NCBI GenBank assembly: GCA_012861695.1 | Contig: JAAOOA010000101.1 | Location: 660,501-724,500, forward strand | Source of the DNA: Trematomus loennbergii | Taxonomy: Eukaryota; Chordata; Actinopteri; Perciformes; Nototheniidae | Direction of reading: 5' to 3' | Length of the DNA: 64,000 nucleotides | In this document: positions 13,801 to 38,562 of the stretch, one piece after another | Numbering within the stretch: the first letter of the stretch is position 1 | Layout of the letters: each line of letters begins with the position of its first letter | Translations under genes and position numbers: made by a program | The notes under the pieces: generated by a model | What the model was told of the DNA's origin: nothing | Databases searched by the model: none | Seen by the model: only the letters and a program-made list of their open reading frames with translations

Positions 13801-16800
13801 GGACACTGTGATGCCATTATTTCATTATTGTTGATTATCATAAAGACTTAAAAAGACAGATTCTTCGATAATAGAAATGTCTTTTCGATTCCGACCTCGA
13901 GTAATAGTAATTATCATGTGCTTGCCTCTCTTAAATGTGTTACTTTTTGCCTTTTGTCTGCACTTCCCCTTTGCTGTAACATTGTACATTTCCCCGCTGT
14001 GGGGTGAATAAAAGACTTCTGATTACACAACCTATTTTAAAAGGACATAATAAGCTTAATACAATAGTTGCTACAATATCGGCAATGATGTCAAGGATAG
14101 AGGGAAAGAACGCCATGCTCGCTGAAACTGAATTTCAGTTTTAGAAAAAAGAGGACCACCTGAGAGGTCATTCAATTATATAAAAACTGTTAGATCCACC
14201 TGTCATTAGAGGTGAGTGCTGACCGCTGCAGGACACCGTAACCTTGACCTCAGCATGACCGGTTTGTGTTCACAGGCTGAAAATGGCTTCTGATAGCTTG
14301 ACATCTACATTTGACTTCCCTGATAGTGTCTGACAGACAGTGTGCATGCTGTACGTATGCGTTACCTTAAATGGACACTCAGGGAACGCTGGTTAAGCAT
14401 TTAGCATTCCTCTTCAGACTCACTTCAACATGCAGTTGACATATACGTACATACAGTCAGACTGGTATAGGAAAGACTGTTTTATAGTGTATGGAGAAGT
14501 GAATTTGGTTACAATAGAAGTTTCAATACATTTTGCAGAAGCTTGCTGGACTACATGCATAGTGGTTTAAATAGTTCACTTTTTGTTTGTTTTGGGAGTA
14601 GTGTAGTATTGTCATTTTATATTTCATTGCTTCTCTCCTATTATTGAACCAATGTAATGGCTTTATCAAGTAACATATGTATGGCCATTGTTTACAGCAA
14701 TGTCCAAGAGATACACACTTCTAAAGAATCTGCCATTTCGAGACTGTTTTAGTTAAAGATTGTGTAATTCAGTTATTACAGAACAGTCAATGGTCTCATT
14801 TTTTTTTTTTAATATATTTTCTTTTTAATATTTGGTTTATGTATGACATTTAATGACTTAATTGTGCCACGGTTCCTTTTTTGAATTATATTTCTGTGTC
14901 AAATGTACTTAGTTTTATCGTATCGAGTAGTTAGAACTACTATTTCTAAAAAGGTAATGGTCAACCAAAGTAGACTTTTTCTATAGGGTAGCTTTTCTAT
15001 ATTGCAATTTCTTCCAGTGTGTTTCAATTTGTAGCTTCTTTTCGAAGTTGACATTAACAATGACTATTCCATCAGAAAACGGCAACTAGCATATCCAGAC
15101 GTTGGACAGAAGAGAAGCAAACCTCACAGGGTGATGCGAAACATCTCCTGCAAGCTGTTTCCTGTTGCTTTCTATTGAGTTTAAAATGGAATAAATCCTG
15201 TCTTGTCCTTTTTTGTTATAGAGAGGCGAAGTCCCTCCCTTTCCGGGGGACCCCCATGGGACCTTATTTCGGAAAAATTATGTATTGAAGTCAATGGCGA
15301 GAGAAAGATTATCTTTCGATCCCGTTTGAATTGTGCCACGAATTACACATATGATGTTTGTCTATTTAAAAGATAATTTTGCAAGTCAAAAAAATTAAAA
15401 TGTGTCGTAAAACTGTGAAGTAACACTTTTTTTTGGTGTGAAACCGCTCAATGAACTACATCTCCCGTCTCGCACCACACACCAAGACGGCCGTCACGTT
15501 GGCACATTTCACTTCTTTCTTTCAGAATGAGGCGAAAAGTATTAAAAGAGGTGAAAATCACTCCAAGTCTGGGCATGTTGAGAGCTGTACATACACACAA
15601 GGGGAGTTAGTCGGTTCATAAGAGCCAGCATGCGGGACCGGGATTCTGGGATTTGTAGTCTTTCTAGTTGCGTATTTTTCATAGTCTTATATTTCAACAG
15701 TTTTATGACAAACTGTGACTTTTTTGACATGGAAATTATTTTTTAAGATTGACAAACATCATATGTGTAATTCGTGGCACAATTCAAACGGGATCGAAAG
15801 ATAACCTTTCTCTCTCCATTGACTTCAATACATACTTTTTCCGAAATAAGGTCCCATGGGTCGGAAGTAGAAGGGCGGGACTTCACCTCTCTATAAACGA
15901 AATATAAGAAAGAAGTCACCTGTAGAAGATCAGTCATTAGGCTCAAACTGTAAACATAATTGCTCCATATTTATCCATCATGCTCTCTCTCTCTCTCTCA
16001 CGCAGCTTTACTTTCAACATCGTCCTCTAAACTGGAGGTTTGACAACAGAGATTTAAGCTGCTGATGTTGTTAGGCGGCACTGTTTGGAGCTGGGCCAGT
16101 AATATTGAATTAGTTACAGACTCAACAAATATTCATTTTCCATAGTCAGTCCCAATTAAATGTAAGTGGATGTCGGCTTCCAGCTGGGAATCAGACCAAC
16201 TGTGTCGTTCAGCTGCAGCAGAGACTTGTTTCTGATTCACAAATAAAAAATGAGAAGTACAACACGATGGAAAGAATATCTATGGCGTCAAGTAAAGAGT
16301 GCATTGTTGTCATTTTAAAGTATTTTCCTGTGAAATATATCCTGTTGTTTGCCGTTGACTTGAAAAAGCCTAGTGGAAAAATGGAAAGCTCATCAGTACA
16401 TTTAAGTAAAATGCCTTTTACACAAAAAGCTTAGGAATTTTAGGAATTTAAACACAAATCAAGTTGTGGCCAGTAAAAAAAAAAAAACTTTCTTTAGGTC
16501 TACAATGCATAATTAAAACAAAAGCTCTAAAATTAACTTCACCTTTCTGAAGGTTTTATTGTTCAGTTTTGTTTAAAACCCTTCACCTTGTTGTCATGTC
16601 AGAAGCTGTACTCTAACTGTGAGGCATTTCAAATATTTACTCCACCCCATGTGTTTCCATGAGGGTAGGCTTACCTTCACTTCTCAAAACAATGAAATGC
16701 AATTTAACAAACTCCTTGAGATTAAGGTTGTTATAACACCTCTCTGAAACACAAATTTGATTATAAATCCTTTAAAAAAAGTTGAATTTGAAGTAGATCT

Positions 16801-18482
16801 ATTGTTCCTTATTGCCGTATTGATTAACCTGTCAAGCATTTTCTCGTTTAATTATAAAATGTTCGAAGATACTGAAAAATGTTCATCCAAGTTTTTCAAT
16901 GTCCAAGGTCAGGTCTTCAAATGTCAGTTCAAAACCCACAAATATTCAGTTTGATATTATAATAAATATCAGTGAAAAGGTATTTAAAAAGGCTGAAAAC
17001 TGCATTTTGTGTGTGTGGAAAAGTACTTATTACAGATTACCAAAAAGTTACTGGTGTGAGCTCCGTGTTTGACAGAATTAGTTTTAGCTTGTAAAATAAC
17101 AACTTGAGAACATCTGTGCAGCCTTTAACTGTTAATCCCTTTAAAGCTGTAGGAGATCTTTTAATTTTAAATACATATCGCACTTCCAGGGTTGCTCACA
17201 ACTAATCCCTCCATCTAAAAATATAGCATCAAGCTTATGAAGTAGTAGAGTACCGTGGCACTGTGCAACACAAACTAAGATCAATCAATAACAGCTGCTG
17301 AGGTGATAAATAAGTCTTGTCATTTCTTTGTTTCTGTTATGTTTGTGTCATGAGCATATGACTGAAAGTGTGTGGGGTCACAGTATGCAGGTAGTTGATG
17401 CTTGTAAGACTGGGGATAGGCGAAGGGGAGTAGGAGGTCTGTGGTAGGGGGCAGTGTCATAATATTTTTAACCTTGGCTTCCTGTCTGCCTATTCAGTGC
17501 TACATACCTGTCCATAGTTGTCTATCCCAGTCACTAATCTATTGAGATTGAGTAAATCAAAAGCGGTCCTCAATGACTGGCCAATAGCTGTGAGTCCGGC
17601 TGCTTGCAGATTCCTCAACTCTGTCATGAAGGTGGCATGGCTCTCTTTCCATCCAGCCTTAAAGAAAATATATAGAGAAAACATGTAGGTTAATAACACG
17701 CACAAAGCTATAATAAAACACCACTGTTGTGACCACTAGACAACTTATGCAGAAGTTGTTTTGTTATGATTCAGGACTGATAAATATGTATATAGGTTTT
17801 TTTTCTCTATTTGCTCAAAATAATTATTTGACAGCACTGCAGCCCAGATCCGTTTCTAGGAGGCTACTCATCCGGATAGGGATAATAAATTACAATGTGT
17901 GCAAAGTGGCAATTTGGTCTAAACAAGTAAAAGTAAGCTAGTCTCCCCCCTCCCTCTCGATATCCTCCTCCCTCCTCTCCCCCCCCATATATCACCTCGC
18001 TGTATAAATAACACCCAGAGTTCCTTGCTGCTCACATTGAAACAAAATGTCGGCCATGTTTTAAAAGGGGTATGAAAGCTCCTCCTGAAGATTTTTTCCT
18101 CTACACACAATTGATGTAGTGATCACAACGTGGTGGTGGAGCCAAAGGAAAGGGGGGAGACAGGACAGTGCAATCTGCGCCAATGTAAAGCCGGACAAAA
18201 CAAACTCTACCTTTATCCCGAAGGGGACGTCTTCAAAATTTACCAACATGTACCGGTCCCCTCGGCTGGCCGGATCTCTGCCCCTGAGCTGTGGAAATAG
18301 TAGAGAATTAGCCGAGTTTGCAACAGTACAATGAGGATGTCGTGGGGATCTCCCAATATGGTATACAGTACCTTCATAAAAGTCTCAACAGCGCCTTTTG
18401 CTATGTCCAGAAAGGTAGTGCCCAGATGGGTGCGCTGGTTCATTGAAGCGGACGTGTCTATCAGAAAAAGTAACACGGGCAT
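4871..18482 (-). CDS. ints6: Integrator complex subunit 6, 5' portion (five exons)
   Basis: INTS6 is a nuclear subunit of the Integrator complex, which processes snRNA 3' ends and attenuates RNA polymerase II transcription. Coding exons on the minus strand are 18372-18482, 18211-18288, 17508-17657, 9013-9102 and 4871-5054. All have GT-AG borders and phases join without a break. Exon 1 encodes the von Willebrand A domain start with the MIDAS-type motif DTSAS (MPVLLFLIDTSASMNQR). Exon 2 gives RGDRYMLVNFEDVPFGIK, exon 3 gives NLNRLVTGIDNYGQ, exon 4 gives GRNPFFLEPAIII, and exon 5 gives EPFRWDQRLFALVL. About 204 residues are present against a family length near 890; the rest lies beyond the left edge. 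The ATG is chosen because it begins exactly at the family N-terminus. Neighbours WDFY2 and DHRS12 support INTS6 rather than its paralogue INTS6L. Confidence 0.93.
5276..5657. mobile_element. TTAA-flanked non-autonomous DNA element (copy 1)
   Basis: Ends AGGTAGGGTAGGTAATT and 'aattacataccccacct' are inverted repeats, both flanked by TTAA. A near-identical second copy lies at 40194-40567. It has no coding capacity. TTAA flanks suggest piggyBac or Kolobok mobilisation; I cannot decide between them. It lies in INTS6 intron 4. Confidence 0.8.
5658..6635. other. INTS6 intron 4, LINE 3' tails
   Basis: At about 5735-5820 the text 'ttccccacagggattaataaagg' followed by repeated CTTAT resembles the 3' end of a fish LINE. 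A second LINE-like tail is suspected near 6170-6290 ('ggttgattgcacttatgtaa' followed by TGTAAT-type repeats). No gene was seen. Confidence 0.4.
6636..6969. mobile_element. hAT-like MITE, copy B
   Basis: A 334-bp copy of the element at 1664, in the opposite orientation. It starts TAGGGCTGTGCAATTAATCG and ends 'ataatcgcacagcccta'. A perfect 8-bp duplication AAACAGAT flanks it (6628-6635 and 6970-6977). It lies in INTS6 intron 4. Confidence 0.92.
6970..8154. other. INTS6 intron 4, no gene seen
   Basis: Open frames here are short and match no INTS6 exon. 7654-7863 is open on the plus strand but has no recognisable family or splice context. I see nothing else to annotate. Confidence 0.4.
8155..8332. 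mobile_element. Fragment of the 'AGGTCNCCTAT' TTAA element family
   Basis: The phrases 'caggaagtgaaatagaggga', 'gatctgtttggt' and the terminal 'atgataggtgacctttaa' match the elements at 42054-43399 and 46102-46658. Only one end is recognisable. A further diverged fragment sits at about 25165-25345 in WDFY2 intron 2. Confidence 0.6.
8423..8782. mobile_element. TTAA-flanked element (AGGGGCCC family)
   Basis: A 360-bp element with ends AGGGGCCCTATAATGC and 'gcacaattgggcctct', flanked by TTAA on both sides. The interior contains repeated 'gctctgattggt' phrases (CCAAT in reverse) and no long frame. The same family, inverted and interrupted, is at 37659-38562, and a fragment lies near 40694-40830. 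Confidence 0.8.
9200..10524. mobile_element. hAT-like element with a 0.65-kb polypyrimidine tract
   Basis: A 1325-bp insertion flanked by a perfect 8-bp duplication GCTACAGT (9192-9199 and 10525-10532). Ends CAAGGGTGTAACTTT and 'gaaattacgccgatg' are imperfect inverted repeats, with subterminal 'aagtgggggggacac' and 'agtggggggggacatgtccc'. The pre-insertion state is preserved at 46690. The tract at 9705-10365 lies inside it. It is in INTS6 intron 3. Confidence 0.85.
9705..10365. repeat. TCTC/TCTG microsatellite
   Basis: About 660 bp of nearly uninterrupted CTCTCTCTGTC-type sequence, strongly strand-asymmetric in pyrimidines. Open frames of Ser/Leu repeats here are artefacts. On the INTS6 template the transcript would be GA-rich. 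Confidence 0.95.
10761..11077. mobile_element. hAT-like MITE, copy C
   Basis: A 317-bp copy of the family at 1664 and 6636. It starts TAGGGCTGCTCAATTAATCG and ends 'taattgagcagcccta'. An 8-bp duplication GCGCAGAT lies at 10753-10760 and 11078-11085. Both ends share the unusual GCTGCTC instead of GCTGTGC. Confidence 0.92.
11078..11825. other. INTS6 intron 3, possible LINE tail
   Basis: Near 11510-11600 the text 'tccttcgggattaacaaggg' resembles a decayed LINE 3' end. Nothing else is recognised. Confidence 0.35.
11826..12530. repeat. Minisatellite, nine copies of 75-97 bp
   Basis: The core CTGGATGAAACTGATCA followed by 'gtcaggattagctcagctc' recurs with starts at 11826, 11902, 11982, 12067, 12164, 12250, 12334, 12410 and 12491. 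Cores are separated by variable-length CCTTTCCTCTC polypyrimidine, so the period changes through length change in the pyrimidine spacer. It is in INTS6 intron 3. Confidence 0.92.
12531..15216. other. INTS6 intron 3, repeat fragments only
   Basis: 12726-13245 contains diverged pieces of the 'gtacttttacttgagtaa' repeat family. 13893-14024 ('gctgtggggtgaataaaaga') resembles a LINE 3' tail. The remainder is AT-rich without coding signal. Confidence 0.4.
15217..15895. mobile_element. Foldback-type element with ~155-bp terminal inverted repeats
   Basis: The left arm (15217-15372, from TATAGAGAGGCGAAGTC through 'gaattacacatatgatgttt') reappears inverted at 15742-15895, ending 'gacttcacctctctata'. 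About 370 bp of unique sequence separates the arms. TATA at both tips suggests a TA-type target. It is non-coding and lies in INTS6 intron 3. Confidence 0.85.
15896..17507. other. INTS6 intron 3, no gene seen
   Basis: A short CT tract lies at about 15983-15998 and an A run near 16480. Otherwise there is AT-rich intron without recognisable features. Confidence 0.4.
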
Positions 18483-19867
18483 TGTGATGGTAATGACACG
18501 TTCTGCATGGACTTGGTGTCAGTACAACCGGCCAAAACGCAAAAAAATCTTTTGTTCTCCTACCCGCCTGTATCACCTCTCAGCTAGCTAGCTGGCTAGC
18601 TGGCATGCTAACTGTCTGTCTCACACATTCTTCTCAAAAAAAGTGTAAGAATAGTGAGGGTAGAAGCCCTTTCCGGGCTAACTAAACTAAAAACCTCAAA
18701 CCCTAGGGGCAGGTTATTGATTCACGAGGGATTTTGATAATTTTAACAATATTTTGCGAATATTTCTAAGTTTCATAGTAACAAAGTTCCCCCCTCATAG
18801 TGTGTCCCTGCTTCTCCCTACACTGAATGCGCTGTGTCTCAGCAACTGGTTTTATCATTAGCTCCTCGCTATACCACGCCCCCTAAACGGTCTGTCAGCA
18901 TCACATGGAATATTACTCGCTTCTCATTGGCCGTGGGAAGCCTCTCATTACCATATCCAAATAAGGCCAGAGCTGAGCGTCTCGTGCGCATGCTTGCCTG
19001 TCTGAGAGGAATGCGAGGAAAATATTCTGTACATGCAAATATGTGTGTCAAAGAACTATGTGGCGACGCACTCTGTTGTTGAAGCCTTGAACTAAGTTAT
19101 TTGAGCACATTATAACAATGTCTGTCCTGAGAGATGATTACATAATCCATATGTACTTCATCCTATGCACGGGCGTGGGCTACTGTGAAAGACAACCCCT
19201 AAAGAGGAAACTCAAGATAGACAATAATATGGAAATGAAAACTGTGAAATATTAACCCAGTGATGCACACAGGGTGTACAGAAAGTACTTATTCACACTA
19301 TTTGTTGCTTTGCAGCTTGTTTTCATGCGATAAACAAGTAAAGACAGCCCTTCTTTGAGAAAAACAATGTGAAGGAAGAAAGGTTTAGCTGAAGAGTCGC
19401 TGCAAGGGATTGACATGCGCAAGCACGCACACACCCTACAGCTGTAAAATGGCTATACTTTGCATACATGCATTTATATATCGCTTTTCCTGGTGCTCAA
19501 AGACGCTTTATGAATAGGGATTAAATAAGTGAGATCTATTAAAGTAGTAGTCAGATTTCTGTTATCGCATCCCATCAGTTTTGGCTTTCACTAACATGTC
19601 TTTACTTCACAAAATATATCTCAAAATACCACACACACTCAGGAATTCTTCAATTGATCTCCAACAGGCTCCACATCATCCGAGCTGATTATAAGCTTCA
19701 CTCTTAATGTCACATGACACTCAGCACGATTTTGCAACAACATTTACATAATGAAGCTTCTTGGAAAATATTATCGCTTCCGCAAAAATAAGAGGAAACC
19801 ATCCGGTGGCAGTCGATAACAAAGAGGAGGAAGGTCTATTGCCTCTTGTTTGGCTGAGTTCTCGAAT

Positions 19868-19959
19868 GCAACCCACACACCCACACACCCACACACCCAC
19901 ACACACACACAAACACACACACACACACACACAACACACACACACACACCACACACACA

Positions 19960-20013
<54 letters not shown>
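19868..20013. repeat. (CA)n microsatellite
   Basis: About 145 bp of CA dinucleotides with CCCACACA interruptions at the left. Its His/Thr and Cys/Val frames are artefacts. Confidence 0.97.
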
Positions 20014-20015
<2 letters not shown>

Positions 20016-20267
20016 CCCCCCGTTCATTATCCGGTGTGTCACAAACAGGTTTTTCAGAATAAGAATAATTATGGAGAAAGTGTAATGGGATTTGGTGGGG
20101 AAAAATGTACACAACTTGTATGAACATGTATCACCATTTTGTTTCCATGTATTTGCAAGATTTACAAGTATGTTCCACTTTAAAAATATCCAAACTGTCA
20201 AACAGTGCTAAATATTGGCAAATGGTTTGTGACAAAAATATATATATATGTTTTATATTGGGAGGGA

Positions 20268-20580
20268 TGAAACCCTCTTTAATGGTCACACATGCAGAGC
20301 ACACAGCACACACAGTGAAATGTGTTCTCTGCATTTAACCCATCCTAGTACCAGGAGTCTAGTACTAGGAGCAGTGAGCAGCTATTGCACAGCGCCCGGG
20401 GAGCAATGGGAGTGGGGGGTTGTCTGGTGCCTTGCTCAAGGGCACCACAGCAGGGCAGGAGGTGAACTGGGACCTCTCCAAGTAGCAGTCCACACTCCAT
20501 ATTTTAGGTCTGTTCGGGGACTTGGACCGGCGACCCTACAGCTCCCAGTGCAAGCCCTTACTGACTGAGCCACTGCCATC
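20268..20580 (-). mobile_element. tRNA-derived SINE
   Basis: Read on the minus strand from 20580, it begins GATGGCAGTGGCTCAGTCAG, with an A-box-like TGGCTCAGTCAGTAAGG. About 40 bases on is a B-box-like GGTCCAAGTCC, the layout of a tRNA-type RNA polymerase III promoter. The body contains 'ctgccctgctgtggtgccct' and 'gggttaaatgcagagaacac', phrases common in fish repeats. The exact family is not assigned. Confidence 0.7.
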
Positions 20581-21913
20581 TTAAATAGGGAATGGTTGTA
20601 ATTCTTTCTTTTATTTGACTAATTTATGACAAAATAAGATATACTGTGCTAAAAGTAAAACGTTCTGTAAACTTAGTAAACAAATGCTGAATCCTACAGC
20701 AAACACCTTTTAAACCTTTTATTTGGAAATCCCAAAAAATCCAGACAAAATCTGACCGGAAATAATTGTCATCATGTTTCACAACTTTCTGTAAACAGCC
20801 TAGAAGAGCTAAACGTTACACTTTGTTGTAACGTTTACATTTAATAGTTCAATAATTCATATACTTTATCTATACAAATAAGGTCATCATTACATCTAAG
20901 ATTGTCAGTCAGGATTTTACTATGAAAGTCATAACCAGAAGTGTGATGTTTTATTGTGAAGGGGACTTGATTACTGTGTGGGTCCTTCAGTGAAATGTAT
21001 AAAGCTACCAAGAGTAGCTTAAAATAGACTTCAAGTTGTTTACCTTCAGCATAAAAGCAAGCTGCATATATCATATTCACCTTATTGAGTAACTTGTTTA
21101 CAGTTTATTTTTCAGTCTATATCTATATATATTGTGTTGTAAATGTTTAACAGTAGAGGTTTAATTTCCATGGTGGGAGTCATGTTTGAATAAAGACTTT
21201 TGTGCAACAGTGTGTTGTTCTGTTTTAATATAATGTGTTGGTAATGACATGGCTGTTGTTTATATTAGAAATAGTAAGTGTTAGGCGGGTTACTTACTTA
21301 CTAAAATACAATTGGTAATAGACTACTGTAAACTGTAAACATGTTTTAGTAATGCAACTATTACATTATTATTCAGAGATGTTTCCAATGAATTTTTGAT
21401 TACTTTCATAACTTACATACACTTAAATCATGAAGTGCACTCAACACAACAGTGATTGAGGCTGAGAATGTTTTCTAACAACTGCTTCTCTATTATTTTT
21501 GTATATACTAATTTAAAAACAACTTCAACTTCATTATCTAGAAGGCTTTATCATTCCATTTACAATTTAAAGGGTGTCCTTACTGTTTGGTAGAGCACTT
21601 GAAGAAGTGAAGTCATATTTAAGTAAAGTTAATTATTCTTTCTTCTTTATATTGTATTCTTCTAGAAGCCTTCGATATAAATGCTTTTATTTTGACATCA
21701 AACCAGAAGTTTTATTTTGTTGACCGGAAGTGCTTGCTGCCTGCCTGTAGGCGGATGTGTTGTGTTTGTTGTCAGCTGACAGGCAGCATCCGTCACAACA
21801 CCGCGCTGCTCGCTGACAGCTAGCTAGCAGCTATTAGCAGCTATTAGCCGGGGCTCTGCGGGTATGTTTCCCGGAGTCTGGACCGTAGACGGAGGTTTGT
21901 GTACTACCGACTC

Positions 21914-35969
<14,056 letters not shown>

Positions 35970-36860
35970 GGTCAGCTGACGCTCTGTCCACCAAACTGTG
36001 AAGGCTTCACGGCAGCAGTTGCACTTGGAAGAGAAAGAGAGGAACAGTCTCCATGTCACCTGGATAATATTTAACTTTGAGCAGCGGCTGTCCACAGGGA
36101 GGACTCTGGGAACAGCACGGAGCGGACTGAAGGTTACAGACGGTGGTGGTGTTTGTTTGTGTGGGGGATCCCTATCTGTGTGTATGTGTGTGTGTTTGTA
36201 TTATATCAGTGTGTGTGGGAGGGCTTTTGACTTTACAAGGACTTGAAAATCCTTAATTTTCATGCATCCTGATTTCAAACCTGAAGTGAAACATTTCTGC
36301 ACTTTGTCAGCGGGTACCGTAAAACCTTAACGTCTTATGTTAAGGAGGTAACTGAATTGAACATGAAGTCACAACCTTCAACTCACTCATTCACTGTTAG
36401 CAGGCTGTAAGAGGAAGCTGTTGCATCACTTCTACACCGACAGCACGACCTACAGGAAGTAAAGAAAGTAGCAGCAGACAATTTCTTTGCTTTCAAATTC
36501 ACCAACTCCGGCTATGACCGCTTTTATCCATCTGCAAAGTCACTAAGAGACCGGTCATGAAGGACAGAGAACACATAGTGACACTTTGAGGACATGAGCA
36601 TTAAAAAGTGGTCATATAATACTGTAGATATGCTAATGGCGCTATTTACAGTCATCCTGCAGCTTAAAGGAATATTTCACCACAAAAAATATCATTTTGT
36701 TTATCAACTCACCCGTGTTCTCCTGAACTATTGAAGAAACATTTCTGACATGTTTACACAGGGAACGAAGAATCTAAACTGTTGAAGTAAAAACTATATC
36801 AAATAATTTGTTTACAAGCTCTCATTCATCGTAACCCAAGTCTCACTATACCCTAAATAA

Positions 36861-37120
36861 ATCAATATCATGCGCAACGAAATATCTCTCACTTAATGTT
36901 GAAGTAGGATATCACGCTAACTATCAATATCATGCGCACCCAAATATTCTCTCACCTTAATGTTGAAGTAGTTGATATCACGCTAACTATCAATATCATG
37001 CGCACCCAAATATTCTCTCACCTTAATGTTGAAGTAGTTGATATCACGCTAACTATCAATATCATGCGCACCCAAATATTCTCTCACCTTAATGTTGAAG
37101 TAGTTGATATCACGCTAACT
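36861..37120. repeat. 66-bp tandem repeat, four copies
   Basis: One degenerate 62-bp unit is followed by three nearly identical 66-bp units, each starting 'atcaatatcatgcgcac' and ending 'gatatcacgctaact'. Because 66 is a multiple of 3, one frame stays open, but there is no sign of selection for coding. Confidence 0.93.
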
Positions 37121-37641
37121 TGTAAAATGTGGGGAAAAGTATATAAGTTGATATCATTTGATGAAAAGTATGGAGTCTTATACAGCTGCCTAAAAGGTTT
37201 AATAGGTTTGGACATTAAGTAGATATTGATTTATTTGTATTGTGGACCCTTGTCATGATGATGTGCAGACCTGTGAAGTTTTGTAATCCGTGCGTTAACC
37301 ATCAGACTGCTTGTGTGTTTTATGAGATTATTTATTATTCTACGTGTTGGTCTAAATGTTTCTGACGCATATCATCAAGTTAATGAGTGGCTTCACATTC
37401 ATACATGTATCAGGACTGAAAGGAAGTTAATGAACGTTTGATTTTGTTTCTTATCGTCACTGTGACTTCTTGTATGTCACTGCACTGGAATCAAACATTT
37501 CACAAATCGCTGCTGTGAAGAGAAGATTTGTCTGTGATTATCAAGTTTGTGCTTTAACCGTCTCATGGTAACTAAGTTGATTCATAATAACGTTTAAACC
37601 CCGCTGAATATTTCCCAAAGATGTTGGATATTAAGATTGAA

Positions 37642-37647
37642 AATAAA
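37642..37647 (+). terminator. Candidate WDFY2 polyadenylation signal
   Basis: AATAAA followed by GT-rich sequence ('gttgtgtttg'), as in a typical cleavage region. Confidence 0.5.
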
Positions 37648-37658
37648 GTTGTGTTTGA

Positions 37659-38562
37659 AGAGGCCCTCTTATAGTTTGTGTGCATGTAAATGGTCTGCTA
37701 AAGATAAAATCCCTTGTGCTACCATTGGCTAGCGCTCCAACATATTATACGTGATTGGCTAAGGGGCGGGACATCTCTAAGACCCCATTTACACGGGAAC
37801 GCAAACGAACCGAATTCGATATCAAAAAAGTCTTCCGTTCACACGGATACGGCTCAATAAACGTATCCCTTCACACGAGACCGCTCGACCCGCTGGAGAC
37901 GCTGTAGTACATATGCCGCGCCACGAAATACACCAAAAGCAGCGAAGAAGACCCCCGAGCATGGTTGCCCTTCTGTTTATTCTCCGCAGTGGATTTAGCA
38001 ACATGTAGTTCATGTAGTTCTCCATGTCCACTTGTTGCTGATGGTTGTGGTAGAGGAGCTGTAGATTTTGCACTAACATCTGTAGCCTGGTCAGTAGCTA
38101 CTGACCAGGCTACAGCAGGGAGCAGCAGAGGTGGGGAGAGGCGGGGCTATGGCTTCATCGTTATCAGGAAATGATCGTATAGGGCGTACACACTGAGCCG
38201 TTTGGCCCCCCAGAGCGTTCCGTCCACAGATCTATCCACCTTGGGACCCGTTATCGTTTGCGGGGTCCGTTTCCGCGGTTCCGTTACAGCCTCGTGTGAA
38301 CGAACGCGAGAGAAAAGTAGCGGAAACAACCCGTTTCGTTCTCGTGTAAACAGCGCCTAAGTTGTTGACCAATCACAACAGAGCCAGCCAGCTAACCAAT
38401 CAGAGCAGACTGAGCTCTGGTTTCAGACAGAGGGTGAAAAGAGGTGATGCAGCACAGGCAGTATGAGAAACAAAGAGCTTTTTGAACATTAAAGCTTGGA
38501 GACATGTCAGTAGAGACACTACATACTGATATGGACCTGAGAATGAGCATCAAAGGGCCCCT
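37659..38562. mobile_element. AGGGGCCC-family element, interrupted
   Basis: An inverted copy of the element at 8423-8782. The left end is AGAGGCCC and the right end GGGCCCCT followed by TTAA. Host sequence on both sides of 37782-38356 ('ggggcgggacatctctaag' and 'gttgaccaatcac') is continuous in the 8423 copy. Confidence 0.82.
37782..38356. mobile_element. Nested DNA element in the AGGGGCCC element
   Basis: A 575-bp insertion with ends ACCCCATTTACACGGGAACG and 'cgttctcgtgtaaacagcgc' (14 of 20 inverted positions match). CTAAG is repeated on both sides. A perfect 36-bp palindrome lies inside at 38080-38115. The minus strand has an 85-codon frame of unknown identity, perhaps a transposase remnant. 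Confidence 0.8.

Larger units (their letters stand above)
18483..21913. other. Divergent INTS6-WDFY2 intergenic region
   Basis: INTS6 and WDFY2 start codons point away from each other 3.4 kb apart, so both promoters should lie here. Close to INTS6 is a GCTAGCTAGCTGG-type stretch (18586-18602). Close to WDFY2 is a GC-richer stretch (21720-21910). I see no convincing TATA box for either gene. The interior holds a CA repeat and a SINE. Confidence 0.6.
35970..37665 (+). other. wdfy2: Putative WDFY2 3' UTR
   Basis: Downstream of the stop codon (35967-35969) there is no further coding signal. The first well placed AATAAA is at 37642-37647. A DNA transposon begins at about 37659, where cleavage would fall. 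The UTR contains four 66-bp tandem repeats at 36861-37120. The 3' end is inferred from the signal only. Confidence 0.55.

Noticed and set aside
36861..37120. CRISPR-like array
   Set aside because: Direct contiguous 66-bp repeats without unique spacers, in a vertebrate 3' UTR.
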